Shown here: piece by piece, positions 1 to 8,632 of the stretch
How positions within the stretch are numbered: the stretch's first letter is position 1
Layout: every line of letters begins with the position of its first letter
Source of the DNA: Blastochloris viridis
GTDB lineage: Bacteria; Pseudomonadota; Alphaproteobacteria; Rhizobiales; Xanthobacteraceae
Length of the DNA: 64,000 nt
Direction of reading: 5' to 3'
NCBI RefSeq assembly: GCF_001402875.1
Contig: NZ_CP012946.1
Coordinates: 1,838,001-1,902,000 of the forward strand
The notes under the pieces: model-generated
What the model was told of the DNA's origin: nothing
Seen by the model: only the letters and a program-made list of their open reading frames with translations
Database searches by the model: none
Translations under genes and position numbers: made by a program

Positions 1-33
1 TTATCTCGGCTTTCATTGATCGAGGACATTGCC

Positions 34-1767
34 ATGAGTTGGCGCGCGCCGATCGACGACATCCTGTTCACCCTCACCAAGGTCGCGCCCGGCCCCGATG
101 GCGCACCGCCGCTCGACCGCGACGACCTCGCCATCATTGTCGATGAGGCCGCGCGCTTCGCCGAGGAGCGGGTGGCGCCGCTCGACCGCATCGCCGACAC
201 GACCGGCGCAAAATGGGCGGACGGCACCGTCACCACCCCGCCTGGATTCCGCATGGCCTATGCCGACTGGGCGGCGGCGGGCTGGAATGCGGTGTCGCAG
301 TCGGAAGAATTCGGCGGCTCCGCCCTGCCGACCGCGGTCGGCACCGCCACCATGGAGCTGCTGACGTCGGCCTGCATGTCGCTGTCGACCCTGCCGGTGC
401 TGTCGCAGGGCGCCGCCGACGCGTTGGAGGCCCACGCCTCCGCCGAGCTGAAGGCACTCTATCTGCCCAAGCTGATCTCCGGCGAATGGACCGGCACCAT
501 GAACCTCACCGAGCCGCAAGCCGGCTCGGACCTCGCGCTGCTGCGCACCAAGGCGGTGCCTGCGGGCGATGGCACCTACCGCATCACCGGATCGAAGATC
601 TTCATCACCTTCGGCGAGCACGATCTCGCCACCAACATCGTGCATCTGGTGTTGGCGCGCCTGCCCGATGCGCCCTCGGGCGTGAAGGGCATCTCGCTGT
701 TCGTGGTGCCGAAATTCCTGCCCAATCCGGACGGCGCGCCCGGCGGCCGCAACGACGTGCGCTGCAGCGGCATCGAGCACAAGCTCGGCATCAAGGGCTC
801 GCCGACCTGCACCATGGTGTTTGGCGATGGCGGTGGCGCGGTCGGCTGGCTGGTCGGCGAGCCGCACAAGGGCCTTGCCTGCATGTTCACCATGATGAAC
901 AAGGCGCGCCTCCTCACCGGCTTGCAGGGCGTCGCCATCGCCGAGAAGGCGACCCAGCTGGCGCAGCGCTACGCGCTGGAGCGACGCCAGGGCAAGGCCG
1001 CCGGGTTCGACGGCGCGGCACCGATTGCGGCACACCCGGACGTGGCGCGCACGCTGGCGCGCATTCAGGCGCTCACGGTTTCGATCCGGGCGCTGGCCTA
1101 TTCGGCCGCGGCGGCGATCGACCGCGCGGCAACCGCCGACACCGACGAGGCTCGCGCGCGCGCCGAGCTGCGCGCCAGCCTGCTGACGCCGATCGTCAAG
1201 GCGTTCTCCACTGACGCCGGCTGCGAGGTGGCATCGAGCTGCGTGCAGATCCACGGCGGCATGGGCTTCATCGAGGAAACCGGCGCCGCGCAGCTGTTCC
1301 GCGACATCCGCATCGCGCCCATCTATGAGGGCACCAACGCCATCCAGGCCATCGACCTCGTCACCCGCAAGATCGGGCGCGACGGCGGCGGCGAGGTGGC
1401 GCGGGTGATCGCGGAGGCGCGCACCGACGCTGCTTCGGCCAGCATGCTGCTCGGCGGCTCCGCCGCTCGGGTTGAAGCCGCGATCGATGCGCTGGAAGCC
1501 GCCACGGCCCACTTGCTCGCCCCCACCACCGCCGAAACCGACCGGCTGTTCGTCGCCCCGGCCTATCTGCGCCTGTTCGGCATCGTCCTCACCGGCACAC
1601 TGCTGGCACGCGGCGCAGCACTGGCGGGCGAGGCGGAGGCGCACTGGCCGCGGCTGGCGCGGGTCCACGCCGAGGAACTGGCGGTGGAGGCCTCGGCGCT
1701 GCTGGCACAGATCGCCTCGCCCAGCCGCCGCGCCGAGGACTACCGGGCGCTCGCCGGGCTCGGCTGA
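34..1767 (+). CDS. acyl-CoA dehydrogenase with C-terminal extension (DmdC-like)
   Basis: A 577-residue flavin-dependent acyl-CoA dehydrogenase that would introduce a 2,3 double bond into an acyl-CoA thioester. The N-terminal, middle and C-terminal ACAD domains are visible: the FAD/substrate segment MNLTEPQAGSDLALL lies near residue 155, and the catalytic-base motif IYEGTNAIQ lies near residue 430. About 130 residues follow, as in the long 3-methylmercaptopropionyl-CoA dehydrogenase (DmdC) type. The ATG at 34 is preferred to the upstream in-frame TTG at 16. It converges on a minus-strand hydroxycinnamate-type operon, so a phenylpropanoyl-CoA substrate is plausible, but this is inference; the substrate cannot be read from the sequence. 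Confidence 0.88.
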   Translation: MSWRAPIDDILFTLTKVAPGPDGAPPLDRDDLAIIVDEAARFAEERVAPLDRIADTTGAKWADGTVTTPPGFRMAYADWAAAGWNAVSQSEEFGGSALPTAVGTATMELLTSACMSLSTLPVLSQGAADALEAHASAELKALYLPKLISGEWTGTMNLTEPQAGSDLALLRTKAVPAGDGTYRITGSKIFITFGEHDLATNIVHLVLARLPDAPSGVKGISLFVVPKFLPNPDGAPGGRNDVRCSGIEHKLGIKGSPTCTMVFGDGGGAVGWLVGEPHKGLACMFTMMNKARLLTGLQGVAIAEKATQLAQRYALERRQGKAAGFDGAAPIAAHPDVARTLARIQALTVSIRALAYSAAAAIDRAATADTDEARARAELRASLLTPIVKAFSTDAGCEVASSCVQIHGGMGFIEETGAAQLFRDIRIAPIYEGTNAIQAIDLVTRKIGRDGGGEVARVIAEARTDAASASMLLGGSAARVEAAIDALEAATAHLLAPTTAETDRLFVAPAYLRLFGIVLTGTLLARGAALAGEAEAHWPRLARVHAEELAVEASALLAQIASPSRRAEDYRALAGLG

Positions 1768-1914
1768 GCGTCGCATCGCGGTCGCAGCACGGCCGCGCCG
1801 CGATCCCCGGAAACGCGTGAGCGCCTTTGAACCGTAATGGTGAATGGCCGGGCCTGTCCCGGCCGTTTCGATTCTCGCGCTGTGCCGACCGTCCAAGCTC
1901 CGCGGCATGTCCGA

Positions 1915-1951
1915 TAAAAAGAGGGCGCCCGGAACGAAGCCCGGACGCCCC
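1915..1951 (-). terminator. Rho-independent terminator of the catabolic operon
   Basis: Read on the minus strand, an imperfect GC hairpin (GGGCG/CGCCC plus CCGG/CCGG arms, loop of about 8 nt) is followed directly by the T-rich run CTTTTTATC. It lies about 55 bp past the stop of the binding-protein gene, between two convergent genes, where an operon terminator is expected. Confidence 0.75.
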
Positions 1952-2004
1952 AAGGTGTCGTCGCCGCGAGAGCCTCAAGTGGTATCGCCGCGGCCGAGCC
2001 AAGA

Positions 2005-3165
2005 TCAGTCGATGAGGGCCCAGTCGCCATCCTTGACGGTGATCAGGATGCGGCCGCGTTCGTCGACGCCGTAATGGTTGCCCGGCCCGTAGTTGTAGAC
2101 CGCCTGCGACGCCGCCATGTCCTTTTCGCGCTCCAACGCGTTGCGCAGCGCGGCGCGGAACGCCGAGCTGCCCGGCTCGGCCTGCGTCAGCGCCACCGGG
2201 ACCGCGCGTTTGAGCAGTTCGAACACATCGAACATGTGGGCGCCGAACTGGTTGACGGTTCCCGCGCCGAACTTCGCCTCGTAGGCAGCAGTGTAGGCGA
2301 CGCCGGCGGCCTTGGTCAGCGACCCTTCGGGCTGCCTGGCCGCTGCGATCACGGGACCGGACGCGAAGATGACACCCTCCGCGGCCTTGCCGGCGATGCG
2401 GATGAAGTCGCGGGTCACCGCGGCGTGGGTCTGGTAGATCGGGCCGCCATAGCCGCGCTGGCGCAACGCGATCACCGGCAGCGCAGCGGCGGTGCCGGAG
2501 GCACCGACCAGCACCGCGTCGGGCTTTGCCGACACCAGCTTCAGCACCTGCCCGGCCACCGAGGTGTCGGCACGGGCGTAACGCTCGTCCGCCACCATCT
2601 TCAGCCCCGTAGGCTCGCCCGAGGCCTTGAACTCCTTGACCCACAGATCGCCCCAACTGTCGGAGAACCCGATGATGCCAACGGTTTTCACCCCCTTGGT
2701 CTTCATGTGGCCGAACAGCACCCCGGCCATCAGCGGCACCGGCTGCGGCATCACGAAGGTCCAGGTATCGCGGCCGGGCTGGAACGGCATCGGCGACAGC
2801 GCGAAGTGCGGTATCTCCGTCTCGAACGCGACGTTGGACACCGCCATGGTTGCCGGCGTCACCGACGATCCGACCAGCACGTCGACCTTGTCCTCGGTGG
2901 CAAGGCGCCGGGCATTGGTGGTGGCGTTGGTGGGATCACCGGCGTCGTCGAGTTGGATGATCTCCAGCTTCACCCCGCCGATGTCGCGTCCCACCACCTC
3001 CAGCGTGTTCCTTTCTGGAATGCCGAGTGCGGCGCCCTGCCCGGTGGTCGAAATCGTCACGCCGATGCGGAGAGGCGGCGGCTCGGCGAGCGCCGGCCCG
3101 CAAAGCGCAAACATGAAGGCGGAGCCGGCGAGAAGGCGGCTGATACCGCGTCTGCAAATCGTCAT
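2005..3165 (-). CDS. ABC transporter periplasmic substrate-binding protein (branched-chain amino acid / aryl-acid type)
   Basis: A 386-residue type I periplasmic binding protein (Peripla_BP_6/LivK family). A classical signal peptide ends near ALCGPALA, followed by the family start LRIGVTISTTGQGAALG. The ATG at 3165 is chosen because it places the signal peptide at the N terminus; upstream in-frame codons only add non-signal sequence. It is the last gene of the minus-strand ligase/hydratase operon. In Rhodopseudomonas palustris a protein of this class (CouP) binds p-coumarate and ferulate, so capture of hydroxycinnamates is a reasonable inference. No permease or ATPase genes are in the window, so it must pair with components encoded elsewhere. 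Confidence 0.85.
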   Translation of the reverse strand: MTICRRGISRLLAGSAFMFALCGPALAEPPPLRIGVTISTTGQGAALGIPERNTLEVVGRDIGGVKLEIIQLDDAGDPTNATTNARRLATEDKVDVLVGSSVTPATMAVSNVAFETEIPHFALSPMPFQPGRDTWTFVMPQPVPLMAGVLFGHMKTKGVKTVGIIGFSDSWGDLWVKEFKASGEPTGLKMVADERYARADTSVAGQVLKLVSAKPDAVLVGASGTAAALPVIALRQRGYGGPIYQTHAAVTRDFIRIAGKAAEGVIFASGPVIAAARQPEGSLTKAAGVAYTAAYEAKFGAGTVNQFGAHMFDVFELLKRAVPVALTQAEPGSSAFRAALRNALEREKDMAASQAVYNYGPGNHYGVDERGRILITVKDGDWALID

Positions 3166-3325
3166 GGTCGGTTTCCTGGTTGGCCGTTTCCCGTAATGCG
3201 CCCGCGTCTTGCCGCGCAGGTCGCGTCGAGCATTTTCCGCAAGGGTGGATACCGGCGTCGCGAACACTCGCGACGAAACAAAGTCTCGGAGCATCCGCTC
3301 AATTCAGTTCGGATCGGCGGATGCG

Positions 3326-3760
3326 CTAGCAGGTCGCGGACAGCCGCCGGATCACCTCCTCGGGGATCGGCCGCGACTTGATGCGATTGGGATCGTCCGG
3401 GTGCTTGGCCACCCACACCCGCGTCTCGAACCCCTCGATCGCCAGCACCTCGCCGTCCGGTCCGGGCTTGAACACCTTGTGCTCGACGTCGAAGCTCGAA
3501 TTGCGAAACTCGGTGACATTTGTCTCGATGACGACGTCGTCGCCCGCCGTCGATGGCACCAGGAATTTCGCCCGCGTGTCGACCATCGGGTAGCCGACGA
3601 TGTCGAAGGCGCGGATCAACTCGCGCTTCTTCCAGCCCGCCTTCTCGAACAGATAATGGGTCGAAGTGTCGAACATCTCGAAATAGCGCGGATAAAACAC
3701 GATGGCGGCGATGTCGCAGTGCGCCCATTCGATGCGGACGGTGCGGCGGTTGACGAGCAT
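3326..3760 (-). CDS. 4-hydroxybenzoyl-CoA thioesterase family protein
   Basis: A 144-residue hotdog-fold thioesterase. The active-site segment reads EWAHCDIAAIVFYPRYFEMF; D16 aligns with the catalytic Asp of the Pseudomonas 4-hydroxybenzoyl-CoA thioesterase and is followed by the typical VFYPRYF. Its length matches the family. It lies 8 bp downstream of the SDR gene in the same operon. In a beta-oxidative route it would release the free aromatic acid (4-hydroxybenzoate or vanillate) from the aroyl-CoA produced by thiolysis, or hydrolyse the beta-keto intermediate. The family is well supported by motif; the exact substrate is inferred from context. Confidence 0.85.
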   Translation of the reverse strand: MLVNRRTVRIEWAHCDIAAIVFYPRYFEMFDTSTHYLFEKAGWKKRELIRAFDIVGYPMVDTRAKFLVPSTAGDDVVIETNVTEFRNSSFDVEHKVFKPGPDGEVLAIEGFETRVWVAKHPDDPNRIKSRPIPEEVIRRLSATC

Positions 3761-3768
3761 GAAACACC

Positions 3769-4530
3769 TCAGCGCGGCGGCAGGCGAAGCGCGCCGTCGA
3801 GGCGCACCACTTCGCCGTTGAGAAAGGAATTCTCCACCATGTGGAGGGCGAGTTTGGCGAACTCCGCGGGCTCACCGAGCCGAGACGGAAACGGAATCGA
3901 CTTTGCCAGCGATGCCTGCACCTCCTCCGGCAGCGAGCGCAGCAGCGGCGTCGAGAACAGGCCGGGCGCGATGACGTTGACGCGAATGCCGAATTGCGCC
4001 AGCTCGCGGGCGATCGGCAGCGTCATCGCGACAATGCCGCCCTTCGAGGCCGAATAGGCCGCCTGCCCGACCTGCCCTTCGAATGCCGCGACCGAGGCGG
4101 TGTTGATCACCACCCCGCGTTCGCCGCCCGCCAGCGGCTCAAGCTTCGCCATCTCCGCCGCGGCGAGGCGCAGCGTGTTGAACGAGCCGATCAGGTTGAC
4201 GCGGACCACCTGTTCGAAATCGGCCAGCGGTTGCGGGCCCTCCTTGCCGAGCACGCGCTTGGCGACGCCGATACCGGCGCAGTTGACGAGGATGCGCGGC
4301 GTGCCGAGCGCCGCGCCAACTCGCGCCAGGCCGGTCTCGGTCGCGATTGCATCCGCGACGTCGAACGCCAGCGCCAAGCCTGCAATGGCATTCGCCACCT
4401 CCTCGGCCGCCGCTGCGTTGCGGTCGACCACCGCGACCTTGGCGCCGCGCGCCGCCAGCGCTTCCGCCGCCGCGCGTCCCAGCCCCGACCCGCCGCCGGT
4501 GACGACGGCGACCTGCCCGTCGATGTCCAT
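3769..4530 (-). CDS. SDR 3-hydroxyacyl-CoA dehydrogenase (HSD17B10-like)
   Basis: A 253-residue short-chain dehydrogenase. The Rossmann motif VTGGGSGLG lies at residues 9-17, an acidic residue follows in VVDRN (NAD preference), and the catalytic YSASK is followed by the usual NVIAPG loop. It matches 3-hydroxyacyl-CoA dehydrogenase type II proteins of beta-oxidation clusters. The ATG at 4530 directly precedes MDIDGQVAVVTG; longer in-frame extensions run into the thiolase gene 14 bp upstream. Expected role: oxidise 3-hydroxy-3-arylpropanoyl-CoA to the beta-keto thioester that the neighbouring thiolase or thioesterase can process. Confidence 0.88.
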   Translation of the reverse strand: MDIDGQVAVVTGGGSGLGRAAAEALAARGAKVAVVDRNAAAAEEVANAIAGLALAFDVADAIATETGLARVGAALGTPRILVNCAGIGVAKRVLGKEGPQPLADFEQVVRVNLIGSFNTLRLAAAEMAKLEPLAGGERGVVINTASVAAFEGQVGQAAYSASKGGIVAMTLPIARELAQFGIRVNVIAPGLFSTPLLRSLPEEVQASLAKSIPFPSRLGEPAEFAKLALHMVENSFLNGEVVRLDGALRLPPR

Positions 4531-4544
4531 GGTCAATCTCCTGG

Positions 4545-5798
4545 TCAGACTGCCGGGTTTTCCACCAGCATGGCGATGCCCTGGCCGCCGCCGATGCAGG
4601 CCGACGCGATGCCGTATTTCAGGCCGCGCCGTCGCAGTTCGCGCGCCACCGTCACCACCAGCCGCACCCCGGTGGCGCCCAAGGGATGACCGATGGCAAT
4701 CGCGCCGCCATTGACGTTGAGCTTGTCTTCGTCGAGGCCAAGCTCGCGCGCGCACGCCATCACCTGGGCGCCGAACGCCTCGTTGATCTCGATGCGGCCG
4801 ACTTCGGCGAGCGCGACGCCCGCCTTCGCGCACACCGCGCGGATCGCCGGCACCGGACCGATGCCCATGATCTCCGGCGGCACGCCCACCGAGGCGGCGG
4901 CGACGACGCGGGCCAGCGGCCGCGCCCCGGCGGCACGCACCCAATCGTGCGAGGCCAGCACCACTGCTGCCGCCCCGTCGACCACCGCTGAGGAGTTGCC
5001 GCCGGTCTGCACCCCTCCGAACGCAGGGCGGATTTTCGCCAGCGCTTCAAGCGGCGATGGCCGCACGTGGCTGTCCTCGCGCACCGGCTCGCCCCTCACC
5101 TTCAGGCGGATGGCGCGGGTGTTGTAGCCAGTGCGCTCGAACGTCTCGTCGGCCACCGGAACGATCTCGTCTTCGAAGAAGCCATCGGCTCGGGCCGCGA
5201 GCGCCCGCGCGAACGAGCGTGCGGCGAAGGCATCGACCTCCTCGCGGCTGATGCCGTGTCGCTTCGCCAGATTCTCCGCAGTGCCGCCCATGGTGGTGGC
5301 GCAGGAGGTATCGAGCAGGCTCTCCCACAAGAAGTCGCCGAACTCGATCTGGCCGAGCCGGAAGCCGCCGCGATGGGTGTACGCCGCCACCGGATTGCGG
5401 CTCATCGACTCGGTGCCGACCGCGAGCGCGACGCGGGCGCGGCCGAGCGCCACCGCATCGGCCGCCTGCGATACCGCCTCGATGCCGGAGCCGCAGATGC
5501 GCTGCACCAGATGGGCCGGCACCTCGATCGGCACCCCGCAATAGATCCCGACATGGCGCGGCAGAAAATAGGCATCAAAGCTGGCTTGCGCCATGTTGCC
5601 GGCCACCACCGTGCCGATCTCGGCCGGATCGACCCCAGCACGGGCAATGGCGGCGCGGCCGGCCTTGATGCCGAGATCGATCGGCGACACGCCGGCCAGC
5701 GCGCCGTTGTAATCGACGAACGGCGTGCGTGCGCCATCGACGACGAACACGCCGTCGAACGCGAGCGTCACCGCTCCCCCAACTTCTGTCGTACTCAT
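4545..5798 (-). CDS. acetyl-CoA C-acyltransferase (thiolase)
   Basis: A 417-residue thiolase. Visible catalytic landmarks are the acyl-enzyme cysteine in RICGSGIEAVSQ (about residue 100), NEAFGAQ, the histidine in GGAIAIGHPLGATG, and the second cysteine in ASACIGGGQG near the C terminus. Cleavage of a beta-ketoacyl-CoA to acetyl-CoA and a shortened acyl-CoA is expected. The ATG at 5798 lies 13 bp downstream of the CoA ligase stop, so the genes are probably cotranscribed. In this operon the likely product is 4-hydroxybenzoyl-CoA or vanilloyl-CoA; that assignment rests on context. Confidence 0.9.
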   Translation of the reverse strand: MSTTEVGGAVTLAFDGVFVVDGARTPFVDYNGALAGVSPIDLGIKAGRAAIARAGVDPAEIGTVVAGNMAQASFDAYFLPRHVGIYCGVPIEVPAHLVQRICGSGIEAVSQAADAVALGRARVALAVGTESMSRNPVAAYTHRGGFRLGQIEFGDFLWESLLDTSCATTMGGTAENLAKRHGISREEVDAFAARSFARALAARADGFFEDEIVPVADETFERTGYNTRAIRLKVRGEPVREDSHVRPSPLEALAKIRPAFGGVQTGGNSSAVVDGAAAVVLASHDWVRAAGARPLARVVAAASVGVPPEIMGIGPVPAIRAVCAKAGVALAEVGRIEINEAFGAQVMACARELGLDEDKLNVNGGAIAIGHPLGATGVRLVVTVARELRRRGLKYGIASACIGGGQGIAMLVENPAV

Positions 5799-5811
5799 CC
5801 TTGGAAGGTCC

Positions 5812-7665
5812 TCACAGCCTGATGACGTGCGGCTTGGTCTCAGCGGCGTACAGCGCCTCGACGTCCTTGGCGCGGTTGGCGAGCACGGCGCGCTGGTTGA
5901 GCGAGCCCTTGTCGGTCGCCTCGCCGAGGTCGATCGAGGGCGGCTCTGCCAGCAGCGCGATGCGGGTGACGCGGGTCGATGAGCCAGTCGCGTCGCGAGC
6001 GATCGCCGCCAGCCGTTCCTGGAACACATCCTTTACCGCTTGATCGACCACCACCTCGGCGAACGGCGTGTCGGGCTCCAGATGCGGTGCCAGCTTGCGG
6101 GTCTCGGCCTCGTCCGGAAACACCAGCATGCCGACGTCGTCGCGGTCGTGGCCGGTGACGACGGCATCGCGCACCAGGGGATCGAACTTGCCGATGATGT
6201 CGACCCGGAGCGGACCGACGCTGACCCAGGTGCCGGTGGCAAGCTTGAAGTCCTCGGCAACCCGGCCGTCGAATTCGAAGCCGGCGGCGAAATTGGTCGG
6301 CTCGGCGAGCCGGAGCGCATCGCCCATCAGATAAAAACCCTCGGCGTCGAACACCGCCTGGGTGAGGTCGGGACGCCGCCAATAGCCGGGGGTGATATTG
6401 GGGCCGCGCAGCCGCGCCTCCAGCTTGCCGGCGTTCGGCACCAGCTTGAGTTCGACGCCGCGGTGCGGCACGCCGACGATGCCGGGACGGTCGGCATCGC
6501 GCACGCCGATCAAGGCGCCGGGCGCGGTCTCGGTCGAGCCGAGCGAGGTGGTGAACACCACCGAACGCCCCGCGGTGTCGAGGGCCAGATCGCGATAGGC
6601 GTCCCACACCGGCTTGGAGAGACCCGCGCCAGCGTAGAACAGCAGCTTGAGGCGCGAGAAGAAATGCCGGCGCAGCGCGAGGTCGTCCTGCAGGTGCGGC
6701 AGCAACGCCTCGAACCCTTTTGGCACGTTGAAATAGATGGTGGGAGCGATCTCGCGCAAATTGGCGATGGTGGCGGCAATGCCCTCCGCAACCGGTTTGC
6801 CCTCGTCGATGTAGAGCGTGCCACCGTTGTAAAGGGCGATGCCGAAATTGTGGTTGGAGCCGAAGGTGTGCGCCCACGGCAGCCAGTCGACCAAGACCGG
6901 CGGCTCGTCCTTCAGAAAGGCCAGCGCTTCCGCCAGCATCGCCTGATTGGCGCACAACATGCGCTGGGTGTTGGTGACGGCCTTGGGAAAGCCGGTCGAG
7001 CCCGAGGTGAGCAGGAACTTGGCGATGGTGTCAGGCCCGACCTGGGTGCGCGCCGACACCACGGCCGAGGAGATCGGTCGATCGAGCAGGCTCGCGAACG
7101 GCGTCGCGCCGAGTTCAGTCGCCGTGTCATCGGACACCACGATCTCGATGCCGCGCTCCTTGACCTTTCTCAAGGCGCGACCGAACACCCGTCCGTTCGA
7201 TGCAAACACCAGGCGCGGTGTCAAGAGGTCGAGCGCGTAGGTGAGCTTGCCAAGGTCCTGCGACAACGTCGAATAGGCGGTCGACATCGGGCAGGTCGGC
7301 ACGCCGACCGCCATGCCGGCCAGCGACAGCAGCGCGTGGTCGATGCCGTTGCCCGACAGGATCAGCACCGGCTCCTCTTCCGACAGATCGCGTGCCAGCA
7401 GCGCGGCGCCGATGTGCAGGATCTGCTCGAAGGCGGCGCCGTAGCTCAGCGTGCGCCAGCCACCGCTTTGGTCGCGCTCGGCGAGGAAGGTGCGGTGCGG
7501 CGTCACCTTGGCCCAGTGTTCGAGACGATCGACCAGCGAGGCGGAATAGTGCGGCAGCGGCTTGGCCGAGCGGACGACGATGACCCCGTCGGGCCGGCTC
7601 TCCACCACGGGGTCGAGCTTGCCGAACAGGCGCAAAGGTGCCGTCGCCGGAATGATGGCGTGCAT
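5812..7665 (-). CDS. fcs: feruloyl-CoA synthase-like AMP-dependent acid-CoA ligase
   Basis: A 617-residue adenylate-forming CoA ligase. It has the P-loop LLTSGSTGFPK, the family-typical DWLPWAHTFG, the A5 motif TTSLGSTETAPG, LMGDAL and the hinge-region FDGRVAEDFKL. The early MSTAYSTLSQDLGKL and DWLPWAHTFGSNHNFG segments are characteristic of the Fcs branch rather than 4-coumarate ligases of plant type. The reaction is ATP- and CoA-dependent activation of ferulate, p-coumarate or related hydroxycinnamates. The ATG at 7665 has GGAG just upstream. The 124-bp gap to the hydratase gene contains three GC hairpins that may tune ligase expression. Confidence 0.87.
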   Translation of the reverse strand: MHAIIPATAPLRLFGKLDPVVESRPDGVIVVRSAKPLPHYSASLVDRLEHWAKVTPHRTFLAERDQSGGWRTLSYGAAFEQILHIGAALLARDLSEEEPVLILSGNGIDHALLSLAGMAVGVPTCPMSTAYSTLSQDLGKLTYALDLLTPRLVFASNGRVFGRALRKVKERGIEIVVSDDTATELGATPFASLLDRPISSAVVSARTQVGPDTIAKFLLTSGSTGFPKAVTNTQRMLCANQAMLAEALAFLKDEPPVLVDWLPWAHTFGSNHNFGIALYNGGTLYIDEGKPVAEGIAATIANLREIAPTIYFNVPKGFEALLPHLQDDLALRRHFFSRLKLLFYAGAGLSKPVWDAYRDLALDTAGRSVVFTTSLGSTETAPGALIGVRDADRPGIVGVPHRGVELKLVPNAGKLEARLRGPNITPGYWRRPDLTQAVFDAEGFYLMGDALRLAEPTNFAAGFEFDGRVAEDFKLATGTWVSVGPLRVDIIGKFDPLVRDAVVTGHDRDDVGMLVFPDEAETRKLAPHLEPDTPFAEVVVDQAVKDVFQERLAAIARDATGSSTRVTRIALLAEPPSIDLGEATDKGSLNQRAVLANRAKDVEALYAAETKPHVIRL

Positions 7666-7726
7666 GATGGTCTCCCCAAGGCGTCCTCGCCTTGGCGAGG
7701 GCCGCCCCCGACGTTTCCTCGTCATC

Positions 7727-7800
7727 GGCCGGTTGATCCGGCCTGTTCTTCGCGGCCGGTTGTCCGGCTCGCGGGTTTTGCCGTCCGGTTCAGGCCGGAC
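7727..7800. repeat. three short GC hairpins between hydratase and ligase genes
   Basis: Three consecutive perfect inverted repeats occupy the intercistronic gap: GGCCGG/CCGGCC around TTGAT (7727-7743), GCCGG/CCGGC around TTGT (7755-7768) and GTCCGG/CCGGAC around TTCAGG (7783-7800). The last one spans the stop codon of the hydratase gene. None is followed by a T-run, so they look like REP-type or mRNA-stability structures rather than a terminator. They could lower or uncouple expression of the downstream ligase. Confidence 0.5.
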
Positions 7801-8632
7801 GTGCCACCTTGGCGGCGCGCTTCTCCAGGAAGTCGCGCACGCGGTTCTTGGCTTCGATGTCACCCTGGGCGACCGCTGACACCAGCGCCTCCATCAGGTA
7901 GCCGACGCGCGGATCGGCGTCGGCGATGCGCGGCAGCGCCTGGATCACCGCGAAATTGGTGAGGGGCGCGTTGGCGGCGACCCGCGCCGCCAGTTCCAGA
8001 GCGTGCGAGTAGCCCTCGCCCTCCTCGACGAGATATTGCGCGATGCCGAGCGTGACGGCGTCGGTGGCCGCATAGGTCCGGCCGGTGAGCATCATGTCCG
8101 CCATGCGGGCGACCCCGATCAGCCGCGGCAGCCGGACCGAGCCGCCGCCGCCGACGAAAATGCCGCGCTGGCCTTCGGGTAGCGCGAAGAACGCTGAGGG
8201 CTCGGCGATGCGGATGTGCGCGGCGCAGGCCAGTTCGAGCCCGCCGCCAATCACCGCGCCCTTCAGCACCGCGATCACCGGCACGCGGCCGAACTCGATC
8301 TTCTCGAAGCAGCGGTGCCAGGCGCGGGAGTGGAACACGCCCGCCGTGACATCGCGCTCGGAGAGTTCGGACAAATCGAGCCCCGCGGAGAAGTTCGGAC
8401 CGTGGCCGTGCAGCACCACCGCGCGGACGCTGTCCGGGATCGCGGAAAAACAGTCGTCCAACGCCGCGATGGTCTCATCATTGATGGCATTGCGCTTGGG
8501 CTGGCGATCAAGGCCGATGACCAGGATCTCGCCCCGCCGCTCCAACTTCAGCGGGCCATGACCGCTGACGTCAGCGCCCCCGGCCGGTGCGGCAGATGCC
8601 GTCTTCCGCGCTGACATATCCCCCGCCATCAC
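7790..8632 (-). CDS. enoyl-CoA hydratase/isomerase family protein (hydroxycinnamoyl-CoA hydratase candidate)
   Basis: A 280-residue crotonase-fold protein. The oxyanion and catalytic region reads GAVIGGGLELACAAHIRIAE followed by FALPEGQRGIFVGGGGS, so both glutamates used for water addition in enoyl-CoA hydratase are kept. A true hydratase (or hydratase/lyase) activity is therefore likely. It is the first gene of the operon. Several starts are possible (8632, 8629 and 8617 all give Met near the N terminus); the longest is annotated. A 7-bp-arm palindrome lies 25-43 bp upstream and probably serves as the operator. Addition of water to feruloyl-/p-coumaroyl-CoA is the inferred role. Confidence 0.85.
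   Translation of the reverse strand: MMAGDMSARKTASAAPAGGADVSGHGPLKLERRGEILVIGLDRQPKRNAINDETIAALDDCFSAIPDSVRAVVLHGHGPNFSAGLDLSELSERDVTAGVFHSRAWHRCFEKIEFGRVPVIAVLKGAVIGGGLELACAAHIRIAEPSAFFALPEGQRGIFVGGGGSVRLPRLIGVARMADMMLTGRTYAATDAVTLGIAQYLVEEGEGYSHALELAARVAANAPLTNFAVIQALPRIADADPRVGYLMEALVSAVAQGDIEAKNRVRDFLEKRAAKVARPA

Noticed and set aside
5840..6955. Alternative-frame proteins inside the CoA ligase gene
   Set aside because: They overlap a full-length ligase with all catalytic motifs; Arg/Ala-rich shadows.
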